DNA from: Paenibacillus sp. NEAU-GSW1 | GTDB taxonomy: Bacteria > Bacillota > Bacilli > Paenibacillales > Paenibacillaceae | Assembly: GCF_009737085.1 (NCBI RefSeq) | Contig: NZ_WOVL01000016.1 | Span: 56,149-120,148 of the forward strand | Length of the DNA: 64,000 bases | Direction of reading: 5' to 3' | Position numbers and translations under genes: made by a program | Notes under the pieces: model-generated | The model's input: the letters and a program-made list of their open reading frames with translations, nothing else | Told to the model about the DNA's origin: nothing | Databases searched by the model: none | In this document: in pieces, positions 35,789 to 45,037 of the stretch | How positions within the stretch are numbered: position 1 is the stretch's first letter | Layout: every line of letters starts with the position of its first letter

Positions 35789-36061
35789 ATGAAAATGAAT
35801 GTTACGGCTGCAGCAACGTCCCGATTTATGGAAGATTGGGGATTTAAGCCTTCGGACAGCATTCGGATTTACGTGCGTTACAGCGGCGGCGGCGAGGACG
35901 CTTTCTCGTTCGGCATAATGAAAGATACGGCGAGATACCCTGCGGTCAGCACGGTGCAAGACGGCATTCACTTCTATATGGAAGAGAACGACGCATGGTA
36001 TATGGACGGCAAGGATTTGACTATCGACCTTCGCAATGACAGCATTGTATTCGTAAAATAG
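35789..36061 (+). CDS. HesB/YadR/YfhF-like small protein
   Basis: 90 residues with the HesB-like fold order but without the three iron-sulfur-ligating cysteines of IscA (no Cys at all), as in the YneR/YfhF group of Firmicutes. Function unknown. GAAGAGGTG precedes ATG 35789. Confidence 0.75.
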   Translation: MKMNVTAAATSRFMEDWGFKPSDSIRIYVRYSGGGEDAFSFGIMKDTARYPAVSTVQDGIHFYMEENDAWYMDGKDLTIDLRNDSIVFVK

Positions 36062-36065
36062 AAGA

Positions 36066-36117
36066 GAGGCTATTCCCGGATTCGTCGAAAGCTCGACTCT
36101 GGGAATAGCCTCTTTTT
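36066..36117. terminator. Bidirectional terminator
   Basis: Arms GAGGCTATTCCC and GGGAATAGCCTC followed by TTTTTT, between convergent genes. Confidence 0.9.
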
Positions 36118-36125
36118 TCGTATCG

Positions 36126-36767
36126 TTATAGCAGCTTGATCGATTTCTTGTAGATCGGATACAGCCATTTGACGCCGCTTGGCGTTAACGTATCCGCAAC
36201 CAGATGCGAAACATAGCCTATAACCGCAACTCGCATAATGCCTTCCAGCTGCAGCTCCCGCTCCAGTCCATAGCCGATCGCACCCCATGCGATAACCGCC
36301 CAAACCGTATGCGTCATTCCGCGATGTTTGAGCCATGGCGCGATACCGACAAATAGGCCGAGTCCGATTAGCCATGCCATGTTCGATAACACGCCTCCGT
36401 ACAGCAGTCCGCCCCCGACGACCGTAACGAGAAAGTTGCGAATTGCGCCGCGCCCGGCGAACAATCCCGTTAATAGCGCTGCGATCGAGAAGATCGCAAG
36501 CTTCAAATTAAAGTAATGATCGGCTGCATAGAGATATGCGACCGCGCCGACGAGCAGCCAGCCGCCTCCGTGGACAAGAGTGTACAGCAGCTTGGAAAGC
36601 TTGCCTAGCTTCGAGCTTAAAATGCTTGGTCCGTCCAAATCGGCGCTTAATGCGGACACTGCGGCTACACCCACATATGCTGCTGCATTAAGCGGAGTAA
36701 AGGGGTAATAGGCGGCAGCGGCAGCGCCGATCACGATTCCGATCGCTAAATGTGTAGAGCCTTTCAT
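36126..36767 (-). CDS. YdjM-like membrane-bound metal-dependent hydrolase
   Basis: 213 residues, polytopic. Motifs THLAIG near the start, ADLDGPSI, HRGMTHT and HLVADTLTPSGVKWLYP define the YdjM/DUF457 family, often SOS-regulated in Gram-negatives. AGGAGG-like GGAGGCTC precedes the start. Confidence 0.88.
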   Translation of the reverse strand: MKGSTHLAIGIVIGAAAAAYYPFTPLNAAAYVGVAAVSALSADLDGPSILSSKLGKLSKLLYTLVHGGGWLLVGAVAYLYAADHYFNLKLAIFSIAALLTGLFAGRGAIRNFLVTVVGGGLLYGGVLSNMAWLIGLGLFVGIAPWLKHRGMTHTVWAVIAWGAIGYGLERELQLEGIMRVAVIGYVSHLVADTLTPSGVKWLYPIYKKSIKLL

Positions 36768-36876
36768 AGAGCCTCCTGTGACTGACGATGCAGCATATCG
36801 ATTGATCGAACATGTGTTCTATTTATTAGTATAGTCGAAAGACATCGCAAGAACAATAGTCTGAACGCAGAAGATT

Positions 36877-37200
36877 CTATTCGCTATCTCTACGGTTTTT
36901 ACCCGCTTCGCGAAGGGCAATTTGTTCGGTTACGGCAAACGCAAGCTCTTCGTTATGAAACAAGGACAATACGGTCAGCACCGTATCATCATCGATCTCG
37001 GCAGCTTCCTCGCGCGGAGCGGTTGAGGCCATCGCTTCCTCTAACGCTGCGTTGCCTGTTTGTCCCGGGTAGGCGCTCGCATAAAGCTCTGCAGCATCGA
37101 TATTATTGTTGACGCACCATTGCGCGAAGATGAGAATCATCGTTTGCTCGTCACGTTTGTAGCTTTCGATTATGTATTGGTCTCTTTCCTTGTTGTTCAT
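36877..37200 (-). CDS. Hypothetical protein
   Basis: 107 residues, soluble, acidic, mostly helical (NNKERDQYIIESYKRDEQTM...). No recognised domain. Start has GGAGAG upstream. Appears to be a single-gene unit. Confidence 0.6.
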   Translation of the reverse strand: MNNKERDQYIIESYKRDEQTMILIFAQWCVNNNIDAAELYASAYPGQTGNAALEEAMASTAPREEAAEIDDDTVLTVLSLFHNEELAFAVTEQIALREAGKNRRDSE

Positions 37201-37380
37201 TCGGTTTAACTCTCCTATCCCAATTGTCTAATGGCATTAATAATTAACAGTATAACATTCCTCGCGGCTACAGTCAGGCGAACGGCAAAATATACGAAAC
37301 GGTAGGTGAGCGCCCGTCGCTTTCATTCGATTATTGAATACAATACGGCGTATATAACGATTCAGCCAATGGAGAGGAGC

Positions 37381-38031
37381 GTGCGAACGCACGCCATGAC
37401 GATAATAAAAAAACGAATGGGCAGAAAATCATCGAACAAGAAAATAATCGCTTTAACATTCGATATCGCCGAAGGCCGCAGCGTGCCAATGCGAATGATC
37501 AAGCTTCTGCAACGGCTGAAAGTAAAGCAGGCAACCTTTTTCCTGACGGGAGAATGGACCGCACAGCATCCGTCAATTGCGCTGCTGCTCAGAAAAAAGG
37601 GATACGAGCTCGCTTCCCATGGCTATCTGCATCGCAATTATCCTTTATACGCCGACAGCTGGATCGAGAAAGAGGTTAAACGGGCCAAACGAGCGATTCG
37701 GATCGCGACAGGAGTTCGAACGAATATGATTCGTACGCCTGGAGGCGAAATAAACGCAAGAGTCGCCCGCAAGCTTCAATCCATGGGGCAGACAATTGTG
37801 CATTGGGATATCGATTCATTCGATTGGAAGCTGAAGCAGACGTCTGCCATTGTGTATCGCGTTGTCCCCAAAGCGTTTCCCGGCGCGGTTGTGCTGCTGC
37901 ATGCCTGCGATCCGTGGGTGCAATCGCTTCGCGCCGTGCCGCGAATTGTTTCCGGGCTGCGGCGCAAAGGCTATCGCTTCACAACGGTCACCGGGCTTAT
38001 GAAACAATCGGGCAGAACAAAGCTATACTAG
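37381..38031 (+). CDS. Polysaccharide deacetylase-like protein A
   Basis: 216 residues, NodB fold. Motif 1 reads LTFDIAEG, with Ile where classical enzymes have the second, metal-binding Asp (TFDDGP), as in PdaB-type proteins; motif 2 is SHGYLHRNYP and motif 3 RTPGGEIN. Start is uncertain: GTG 37381 has GGAG 6 bases upstream, ATG 37369 and 37396 are alternatives. First gene of a deacetylase/glycosyltransferase cluster. Confidence 0.82.
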   Translation: MRTHAMTIIKKRMGRKSSNKKIIALTFDIAEGRSVPMRMIKLLQRLKVKQATFFLTGEWTAQHPSIALLLRKKGYELASHGYLHRNYPLYADSWIEKEVKRAKRAIRIATGVRTNMIRTPGGEINARVARKLQSMGQTIVHWDIDSFDWKLKQTSAIVYRVVPKAFPGAVVLLHACDPWVQSLRAVPRIVSGLRRKGYRFTTVTGLMKQSGRTKLY

Positions 38032-38106
38032 GCTATCGTCTATACCTTTTGCAGATAGGCATGAATACAATAGAATTGCCTGTTCAGAAAGGGGGAACGG
38101 AAACGA

Positions 38107-39087
38107 ATGCGGATCATGTTTTTAGAAAGCCATCCGATGTGGATACACGGCTTGCCTAACGGATTTCGCAGATTGGGCCATCAAGTCTGCACAATTGCGC
38201 CAGACAAAGTATCCCCTTCGACCTTGCGAAGCTTTAAGCCGGATTTTATCATGACAGTCGGTTGGACGCCAGCTAATAACCGGGCTTGGAAACAGCGCCG
38301 CATTGCAGAGCTCGCCAAGCTTGCGGGAGTCCCGCATGTCTATTGGTCGACGGAGGACCCGGGGTATACGGACACCTTCTCATTACCGCTAATTCGCCGC
38401 GCAAAACCCGACTTCGTATTTACCATTCATCGTAAAACAATCCCGCGTTTCCGCAAGCTGGGCATATCGGTTGCGCATCTTGATTTCGGCAACGATCCAG
38501 ATACGCATAAGCCGATGCCCGTTCAAGCGAAATATAAAAGCACAGCAGCGATGGTGGCGAATGGATACCCGCAACTATATCGTATAAAGCCTACCCATTA
38601 CCGATTTCAATCCATAAGAAAAATAACGAATCCTTTTCTGGAGCTGGGGCTGAACGTTAATTTATACGGACGATATTGGAATGGAATGAAACGCATATTT
38701 TCCAAGCCGATTCCGTCACGACGCATTCATGGTTATTTGCCATACAAAGAAGCGATGAAAGTATACAGTTCCGTTGATTATGTGCTAGGTCCGCAAAACG
38801 CAGCGGATCGGCTGACTCAGCGAACCTATGAAATATTGGCTTCAGGCGGACTTCTAATCACTGACGATACGCCTGAAGTCCGGCGCTGGTTCAAGCCGGG
38901 AAAAGAGCTTCTTGTCACCTCCTCGGAAGAAGAAACGAAAAAGCTCATTCACAAATACAATAAGCTGCCGAAGGCAAGACAGCGCATTCGCCGCAACGCA
39001 ATTCGCGCATCCAAAGCGCATTCGTATGAGAAGCGGGCAGCCTACGTGCTAACTGTCCTGCGTAAACGAAACATCATCTCGCATTAG
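38107..39087 (+). CDS. CgeB-like glycosyltransferase 1
   Basis: 326 residues. Starts MRIMFLESHPMWIHGLPNGF; C-terminal part has the CgeB/Glyco_trans_1_2 core (RTYEILASGGLLITDDTPEV). GT-B family. CgeB in Bacillus decorates the spore outer surface. Two paralogues follow (39793 and 41439). Its 3' end overlaps the opposing deacetylase by 14 bases. Confidence 0.85.
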   Translation: MRIMFLESHPMWIHGLPNGFRRLGHQVCTIAPDKVSPSTLRSFKPDFIMTVGWTPANNRAWKQRRIAELAKLAGVPHVYWSTEDPGYTDTFSLPLIRRAKPDFVFTIHRKTIPRFRKLGISVAHLDFGNDPDTHKPMPVQAKYKSTAAMVANGYPQLYRIKPTHYRFQSIRKITNPFLELGLNVNLYGRYWNGMKRIFSKPIPSRRIHGYLPYKEAMKVYSSVDYVLGPQNAADRLTQRTYEILASGGLLITDDTPEVRRWFKPGKELLVTSSEEETKKLIHKYNKLPKARQRIRRNAIRASKAHSYEKRAAYVLTVLRKRNIISH

Positions 39088-39694
39088 CGATCAGTTCAGA
39101 TACCGTAACAAATTGGAAGCCTTTTGCCCGAAGTTTGCGAATGATGGCAGGCAGCGCATCAGCTGTCTGCTGTGCGGTGTCGCTTGCATGGAGCAGTATA
39201 ATATCTCCGGCTCTGACGTTATGAGTGGAACGGCGAACGATCGTTTCCTTGCCCGGATTCGTCCAATCGAGCGAATCGACGCTCCAATGGATCGTTCGAT
39301 ACCCCAGCTTCGCAAGCAAAGCCGTTACGCGGGCGTTTAAATCTCCATTCGGCGTGCGAATAAGCCGGCATCGAACGCCAGAGGCAGCGCGTATCGCTTT
39401 CTCGGTCTTTCGCACCTGACGGATTATCCATGCATTGGTGTGAACGGTGTAATTTTCGTGCAAGTAGCCGTGCGAACCGATTTCGTACCCCAGCGACCGA
39501 ATACGCCTTAACGTTACCGGACGTTCCTGCGCCCAACCGCCGGCTACGAAAAATGTCGCTTTCTTTACATTGGACCGCTGCAACACGCGCAAGACGCGAG
39601 CCGGCATTACTTTGCCCCAACCGATATCAAATGTCAGGGCAACTATTTTTGATGAAGTGATCACACGGTAGTACGCATTCGTATTAGTCATCAT
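39074..39694 (-). CDS. Polysaccharide deacetylase-like protein B
   Basis: 206 residues, NodB fold without signal peptide. Motif 1 LTFDIGWG (second Asp replaced), motif 2 GSHGYLHENY, motif 3 RTPNGDLN. Closely resembles protein A at 37381 and PdaB-like sporulation deacetylases. It is the only gene of the cluster on the minus strand. AGGAGG lies 14 bases before the first ATG and 17 before the second. Confidence 0.82.
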   Translation of the reverse strand: MMTNTNAYYRVITSSKIVALTFDIGWGKVMPARVLRVLQRSNVKKATFFVAGGWAQERPVTLRRIRSLGYEIGSHGYLHENYTVHTNAWIIRQVRKTEKAIRAASGVRCRLIRTPNGDLNARVTALLAKLGYRTIHWSVDSLDWTNPGKETIVRRSTHNVRAGDIILLHASDTAQQTADALPAIIRKLRAKGFQFVTVSELIANAR

Positions 39695-39792
39695 GCTGTT
39701 CAGCTTCGCCTCCTAACGATAGTTGTAATATATGAGCGCTATTACCGCGATTGATTGGATACGGGTCCAGATCAGCCAGACGGAGTGATGCA

Positions 39793-40773
39793 ATGAACAT
39801 TTTGTTTCTCGAAAGAGGCCATTTATGGCGATACGGACTGCCTGACGGACTCAGGGAGCTAGGCCATGCCGTTCGGATGTCCGGAGTGGTGACGCGAAGA
39901 TCGCTCACAGGATGGATTCGCGATTTTAAGCCGCATTTGTTCATCTCGGTAGGCTGGGGGCCAGACCAAACAAAGGAGAAGCAGCTCCTCATTCGCAGCA
40001 TGGCGAGCCGATATCGCATTCCGCTTGTGTATTGGTCAACGGAAGATCCGAATTTTACGGACGTTTTTACGTTGCCGCTAATGAAGCGTATGAAACCGGA
40101 TTATACGTTTACTATTTCGGGCAAAGCCGCTGCTCGGTTTCGCAAGCTTGGTTATTCGGCAAAAGTGCTGGACTTCGGGTTTCATCCGCGTATTCATAAA
40201 AGAGTAAAGCCGCTGCGAAACTATCGTTCGGACATTGCGGTCGTAGCGAACGCCTATCCCGACGTGCTCGCCAAATACCCGAAGCTTTACCGCCGTAAAG
40301 CGATAGAACTGCTTATACGTCCGATAGTCAAAAGCGGGATGAGCATTCGATTCTATGGGCGCAACTGGGAGCGCATGAAGCCGTATTTAGGGCAGCAAAT
40401 TCCGGGAGGTTGGATTAAGGGACCCATTGCCTATAAGGACGCCTATAAAGTCTATAGCTCGGCAAAGCTTATTATCGGCTTGCAAAACTATACCGATATG
40501 GCAACGCAGCGCACCTACGAAGTTTTAGGCTCAAGCGGTTTGCTGCTTACGACAGATACGCCCGGCGTGCGCAAAATCGTAAAATCCGGCGTCGATGCGT
40601 TGTTGACCCGTTCGGCTGAGGAAACGTTGAAGCTGGCTCGCTATTATTTGAGTCATCCGCAGGAGCGGGAGCGAGTACGCAGACAGGGCCGCATCACGAT
40701 TGCAAAGCATCATTATCGTTTGCGTGCTGCTGCTCTGATGAAGGAACTAAAGAAAAGCGGGGTCATTCGATGA
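39793..40773 (+). CDS. CgeB-like glycosyltransferase 2
   Basis: 326 residues, paralogue of the genes at 38107 and 41439 (MNILFLERGHLWRYGLPDGL; RTYEVLGSSGLLLTTDTPGV). ATG 39793 follows GGAGTGAT. Overlaps the next deacetylase gene by ATGA, so glycosyl transfer and deacetylation are translationally coupled. Confidence 0.84.
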   Translation: MNILFLERGHLWRYGLPDGLRELGHAVRMSGVVTRRSLTGWIRDFKPHLFISVGWGPDQTKEKQLLIRSMASRYRIPLVYWSTEDPNFTDVFTLPLMKRMKPDYTFTISGKAAARFRKLGYSAKVLDFGFHPRIHKRVKPLRNYRSDIAVVANAYPDVLAKYPKLYRRKAIELLIRPIVKSGMSIRFYGRNWERMKPYLGQQIPGGWIKGPIAYKDAYKVYSSAKLIIGLQNYTDMATQRTYEVLGSSGLLLTTDTPGVRKIVKSGVDALLTRSAEETLKLARYYLSHPQERERVRRQGRITIAKHHYRLRAAALMKELKKSGVIR

Positions 40774-41414
40774 TTGCAACTACTGGTAAAATCGCTTATC
40801 TTACGTTTGATGACGGTCCGCTTGCGTATACGCCTTATTTATTGCGCATTCTTCATCAATTGAAAGTGAGAGGCACTTTCTTTGTAATTGGAGACAGCAG
40901 CGCAAGAGGCCGAAAGATCTATCGCACAATTATCCGAGACGGCCACGCGATCGGAAATCATACCTATTCCCATCAGACCGAGACGATCTATCGCTCGAAA
41001 CGCCATTTTTTGCGAGACTTCAAACGGTTGGAAGAGCTGCTCTTTCGTTACACGGGTAAGAAAACCAAGCTTTATCGTTTCCCGGGCGGAACAAACAACA
41101 TGGAAAGCGTAAGACATGGCGGCGGCAAAAAAATGATGGCTTCCATTATGCGTCACCTGGCGCGCAAAGGATATGTGAATATTGATTGGACGATCGATTC
41201 TGGCGATTCAGTGCGTCCACGCCCAAGCCGAGAACAGATTATTAATAAAGTACTCAAGGCTGCGTCCGGCAAATCACGCATTATTGTATTGTTTCATGAT
41301 TTCAGTATGCTATCTATTCAAGCGCTGCCCGCAATAGTAGCCGAGCTGCGCAAACAAGGCTATCAATTTCGGATTTTGTCGCGCCGTTCCTATCGGTATC
41401 AAATTGCGCTTTAA
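40770..41414 (+). CDS. Polysaccharide deacetylase C, canonical NodB motif
   Basis: 214 residues. Motif 1 LTFDDGPLAY has both Asp residues; motif 2 GNHTYSHQ; motif 3 RFPGGTNN. Unlike A and B it retains the full metal site, so it is the member most likely to be active on N-acetylated glycans. No signal peptide, so action on a cytoplasmic precursor is possible. Confidence 0.88.
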   Translation: MIATTGKIAYLTFDDGPLAYTPYLLRILHQLKVRGTFFVIGDSSARGRKIYRTIIRDGHAIGNHTYSHQTETIYRSKRHFLRDFKRLEELLFRYTGKKTKLYRFPGGTNNMESVRHGGGKKMMASIMRHLARKGYVNIDWTIDSGDSVRPRPSREQIINKVLKAASGKSRIIVLFHDFSMLSIQALPAIVAELRKQGYQFRILSRRSYRYQIAL

Positions 41415-41438
41415 TTTGGATTAAAGGAGGCAGCCCTG

Positions 41439-42419
41439 ATGAAGGTGCTTTTTCTGGAGAGTCACCCGATGTGGATTCACGGCCTGCCAAATGGCTTTCG
41501 TGATGCCGGCCATACGGTGAAAATATCCGGGGCATTAACATACAGTAAATTAAAAGCCTTGCTTCGCGATTTTCGGCCGCAGCTTATTATTTCGCTTGGA
41601 TGGACGTCCGAGCATGACCCTTCCAAACAGCTGCTCGTTCGAAAGCTTGTAGGCGCTAGCGGCATTCCGCATGTCTATTGGGCAACGGAGGACCCGACGC
41701 ATCACGAAACGTTTACGCTTCCTTATGTCCGGAGAGTAAAGCCCAGCTTCGTATTTACGATTTGCCGCAGGATGGTCAAGGAATACGAGCAGCTCGGCAT
41801 TAAAGCCGCTCATCTGGACTTTGGCTATCATCGAAAAGTTCATCGCAACGGCAAGCCGCGGCAAGTCTATCGAAGCAAGCTGGCTCTGGTAGCCAACGGC
41901 TATTCACGCATTTTAAACAAGTACCCGGATCACTATCGGATTCGCTCGCTGAGCACCCTAATTCGACCGCTTGTGAAAAATAATATTCGCGTCGATATAT
42001 GGGGCAAACAATGGGAGAAGCCGCTGCCCGCGATTGGAGCAACCGTACCGAAGAGCTGGCAACACGGTTATGTGAACTATACGAACGCTCACAAAATATA
42101 CAATTCAGCGGATATCGTAATCGGCCTGCAAAATCAGCTAACGCAGGTGACGCAGCGCACCTATGAAATTTTAGGATCAGGAGGGTTCCTGTTAACCAAC
42201 GACACGCCTGAAATACGCAGATTGTTCCAACCGGGCAAGCATCTTGTCGTTTCCGCCTCTGAATCCGACACCCTGCGGCTTGTCCGCTATTATTTGAAGA
42301 ACCCTAAGGAGCGGAATCGAATTCGGCTTGCAGGAAGGAAAGCGGCGTTTAAGCATTCCTACAAATGGCGTGCAATCCAACTGATCACCACTTTAAAAAG
42401 CAGAGGGATTCTGAGATGA
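41439..42419 (+). CDS. CgeB-like glycosyltransferase 3
   Basis: 326 residues, paralogue of the two upstream CgeB-like proteins and especially like the first (both contain FLESHPMWIHGLPNGF). Core RTYEILGSGGFLLTNDTPEI. AAAGGAGGC precedes the ATG. Overlaps the family-2 glycosyltransferase by ATGA. Confidence 0.85.
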   Translation: MKVLFLESHPMWIHGLPNGFRDAGHTVKISGALTYSKLKALLRDFRPQLIISLGWTSEHDPSKQLLVRKLVGASGIPHVYWATEDPTHHETFTLPYVRRVKPSFVFTICRRMVKEYEQLGIKAAHLDFGYHRKVHRNGKPRQVYRSKLALVANGYSRILNKYPDHYRIRSLSTLIRPLVKNNIRVDIWGKQWEKPLPAIGATVPKSWQHGYVNYTNAHKIYNSADIVIGLQNQLTQVTQRTYEILGSGGFLLTNDTPEIRRLFQPGKHLVVSASESDTLRLVRYYLKNPKERNRIRLAGRKAAFKHSYKWRAIQLITTLKSRGILR

Positions 42420-43174
42420 AGCATAAACAGCTTGCTGCCAAGCTTCCTGTATCCGTCATTGCAAGCACCAATCGTCCGCAATTTTTCGACCGGCTGCTTG
42501 CTAACTTTATGAGGCAGCGCCACGCAGCGAAGGAGCTTATCATTGTTCTAAACAAAGATTCGATGCAATTGGCGCATTATCGCAAAAAAGCGAGCGACAA
42601 GAAGCTGCCGGTTTCCGTCTATCAGCTGCCGGAGAAAACATCGCTCGGCTATTGTCTGAACTATGCCGTATCCAAAAGCAGATATGAGCATATCGCCCGA
42701 TTTGACGACGACGATTATTATTCGCCCAGCTATTTGGACAAACAGCTGGAAGCGATGTACAGGACGAAAGCCGATATTATCGGGAAGCGGGCATGCCTTA
42801 TCTATTTGGAATCGAGCGGCCAACTCATCTTGCGTTATCCGACTGAACAAAATCGATTCACCACAGAAGTTGCCGGAGCTACATTGCTAAGCAAGAAGCG
42901 AGTATTCGAAAAAATCCGCTTTCGAAACATTTCCCTTGGGGAGTCGGTCGGATTTTTGCAAAGGAGCAAGAAAGCCGGCTATCGGATTTACGCTACCGAC
43001 TGCGGCAATTATGTCATCATTAGACGTACCGACAAAAAAGGGCATACTTGGAAAATTAGCGACAAACAACTGATTTCGCAAAGCAAGGTCGTTAATCTGA
43101 AAGGGGCAGATTACCGCAAATATGCTGAAAAGAAACAGGGATTGCCAAATAGTATATTCAAATCGTTAACATAA
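42416..43174 (+). CDS. Family 2 glycosyltransferase
   Basis: 252 residues, GT-A fold. PVSVIASTNRPQFFDRLL is the nucleotide-sugar region and IARFDDDDYYSPSYL holds the metal-binding DxD; acceptor-side motif SLGESVGFL. Such proteins often follow CgeB genes in spore or sheath glycan clusters. Coding ends within a perfect palindrome. Confidence 0.83.
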   Translation: MKHKQLAAKLPVSVIASTNRPQFFDRLLANFMRQRHAAKELIIVLNKDSMQLAHYRKKASDKKLPVSVYQLPEKTSLGYCLNYAVSKSRYEHIARFDDDDYYSPSYLDKQLEAMYRTKADIIGKRACLIYLESSGQLILRYPTEQNRFTTEVAGATLLSKKRVFEKIRFRNISLGESVGFLQRSKKAGYRIYATDCGNYVIIRRTDKKGHTWKISDKQLISQSKVVNLKGADYRKYAEKKQGLPNSIFKSLT

Positions 43175-43199
43175 CATATAATATGTTATGTTAACGATT
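43161..43199. terminator. Perfect 19-bp-arm palindrome at the end of the glycan cluster
   Basis: Positions 43161-43179 and 43181-43199 are exact reverse complements around one central A. It starts inside the last codons of the glycosyltransferase; TTTTTT follows about 5 bases later. It is unusually AT-rich with almost no loop, so an operator or cruciform is as likely as a terminator. Confidence 0.7.
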
Positions 43200-43277
43200 C
43201 TGCGTTTTTTCATTTCCTTTTGGAATCCTTCGCTATCTTCGTATACAATGGATGGATAGAGAGGAGGGCGTATACAG

Positions 43278-44240
43278 TTGACACACAAAAAACGAATTTT
43301 GCTTGATGTCGATACAGGCATCGATGACGCGATGGCTATTCTATTCGCATTATTGTCGCCGGAAATCGAAGTCGTTGGCATAACGACAGTATTCGGCAAC
43401 ATTGATGTCGGACAAGCGACGGACAATACGCTCCGACTGATCAAGCTGGCTAACTGCGGCTATGAAGTGCCCGTTGCTGTCGGAGCGGCCAAACCGCTCG
43501 AACGCGCATACGGCGGCCCTACCATCCATGTTCATGGACATAATGGAATCGGCGATGTCGAGCTGCCGCCGTCCGAACAGAAGGCGCTTGCACAATCGGC
43601 AGAAGATTTTATAATCAGCAAAGCTCATGAGTTTCCCGGAGAACTTATTATAGTGCCGGTAGGCAGAATGACGAATGTCGCTGCGGCCGTGCAAAAAGAT
43701 CCTTCCATTGCCGGAATGATTAAACAGGTTGTCATTATGGGAGGCACCGTCTTCGCGCCTGGCAATGTTACGCCCGTCAGCGAAGCTAATTTTTATGGCG
43801 ATCCTGAAGCGGCTGCCATTCTGTTCGAATCGCCGCTTCCATTAACCGTTGTAGGACTTGATGTCACGATGAAAGTATTGCTTTCGCGACAGCATTTAGA
43901 TGTCCTGGAGTCCAATGCGCCGGATGACAAACTAGCGATAATCCGGTTTCTAAAGCATTCGATGGAATGGTACATGAGATTTTATGAGGAGTCGAACGGT
44001 TTCATCGGCGAATGTCCGATGCATGATCCGCTAGCAGTGCTAGTAGCCATTGATTCAACGCTCGTACATACGCAAAAGTTGAACGCTGCCATTGACTGCG
44101 GCCATGATATGACTGCCGGAATGATTATAGCCGATCGCAGGTATCGTCCCGTAATCGGCCGCGAAATCGAATTCTGCTTGCATGTAGATGAGGACCGGGC
44201 GATGAAACGCCTGCTATCCGTCTTCGCCAGCAACCAATAA
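43278..44240 (+). CDS. Nucleoside hydrolase (IunH-like)
   Basis: 320 residues. LLDVDTGIDDAMAI is the Ca2+-binding DxDxxxDD motif; ANFYGDPEAA and HDPLAV complete the site. Splits nucleosides into base and ribose, complementing the purine locus. TTG 43278 has GAGGAGGG 9 bases upstream. Confidence 0.93.
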   Translation: MTHKKRILLDVDTGIDDAMAILFALLSPEIEVVGITTVFGNIDVGQATDNTLRLIKLANCGYEVPVAVGAAKPLERAYGGPTIHVHGHNGIGDVELPPSEQKALAQSAEDFIISKAHEFPGELIIVPVGRMTNVAAAVQKDPSIAGMIKQVVIMGGTVFAPGNVTPVSEANFYGDPEAAAILFESPLPLTVVGLDVTMKVLLSRQHLDVLESNAPDDKLAIIRFLKHSMEWYMRFYEESNGFIGECPMHDPLAVLVAIDSTLVHTQKLNAAIDCGHDMTAGMIIADRRYRPVIGREIEFCLHVDEDRAMKRLLSVFASNQ

Positions 44241-44257
44241 GAGAGGAATGGAAACCC

Positions 44258-44770
44258 ATGGAACAACGATATATTAGAGAATCCAGATGCTACAAAACTT
44301 CACGCGTATTTCCTACAGATGTCAACAATCACAATACGCTGTTCGGCGGCAAGCTGATGCAATTTATTGATGATATCGCATCCATCGCAGCGACTAAACA
44401 TTGCCGGCGCCCCGTCGTAACGGCATCTACCGATTCCGTCGACTTTCTGCAGCCGATCCGGCCTTCTGATTCCGTAAGTCTGGAATCGTTCGTTACGTGG
44501 AACGGCCGAACATCGGTTGAAGTATTTGTTAAGGTCATTAAAGAAGATTTGTTGAGCGGGGAACGAATGGTTGCGGCCACTTCATTTCTTACTTTTGTTG
44601 CGCTGGATGAGAATCGCAAGCCAATCCCGGTTCCGCGTGTCATTCCGGAAACAGAGGAAGAACTGAAGCTGTTCGAAACCGCTCCGCATCGCGCCGAGAT
44701 GCGCAGAGTACGCAGAGAAGAAAGCAAAAAATTCGCAGGATATTTGACAGTTAAACAACCTTGGGAGTAA
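44258..44770 (+). CDS. Acyl-CoA thioesterase, hot-dog fold
   Basis: 170 residues, BFIT/YkhA-like. Motif DVNNHNTLFGGKLMQFIDDIA contains the Asn and Asp of the active site; SVDFLQPI and SFVTWNGRTSVEV continue the fold. 17 bases after the nucleoside hydrolase gene. Confidence 0.9.
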   Translation: MEQRYIRESRCYKTSRVFPTDVNNHNTLFGGKLMQFIDDIASIAATKHCRRPVVTASTDSVDFLQPIRPSDSVSLESFVTWNGRTSVEVFVKVIKEDLLSGERMVAATSFLTFVALDENRKPIPVPRVIPETEEELKLFETAPHRAEMRRVRREESKKFAGYLTVKQPWE

Positions 44771-44781
44771 CCGATAATGTG

Positions 44782-44810
44782 AAAGGCGCAGCTATTATTG
44801 CTGCGCCTTT
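44782..44810 (+). terminator. Terminator
   Basis: AAAGGCGCAGC, seven-base loop, GCTGCGCCTTT. Confidence 0.8.
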
Positions 44811-44914
44811 ATTGCAAATTGAATCATTAGATAGACGAATAACGCGAGTACAAAACAAATGCCCAATATCGTAAAAACCGCTTTTCGACCGTTCATTGAC
44901 GCACCAGCTTTCAT
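44795..44914 (-). CDS. Putative 39-residue membrane protein
   Basis: ORF MKAGASMNGRKAVFTILGIC followed by a single predicted transmembrane helix (FVLALFVYLMIQFAI) and KAQQ. It fills an otherwise empty 267-base gap. There is a TATACT box upstream on the minus strand but only a weak ribosome binding site, and its 3' end lies in the terminator hairpin. Confidence 0.4.
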   Translation of the reverse strand: MKAGASMNGRKAVFTILGICFVLALFVYLMIQFAIKAQQ

Positions 44915-45037
44915 GATGAACTTTATTTAACAGTATAGCTGACATACGTTTAAAAGTCATTCTTGGAAGGTTCTGAAATTGGCCTCTTGCTACGAAACCT
45001 ATTATAATGATATGTATGGCAAGAGAGGGATGAGAAG

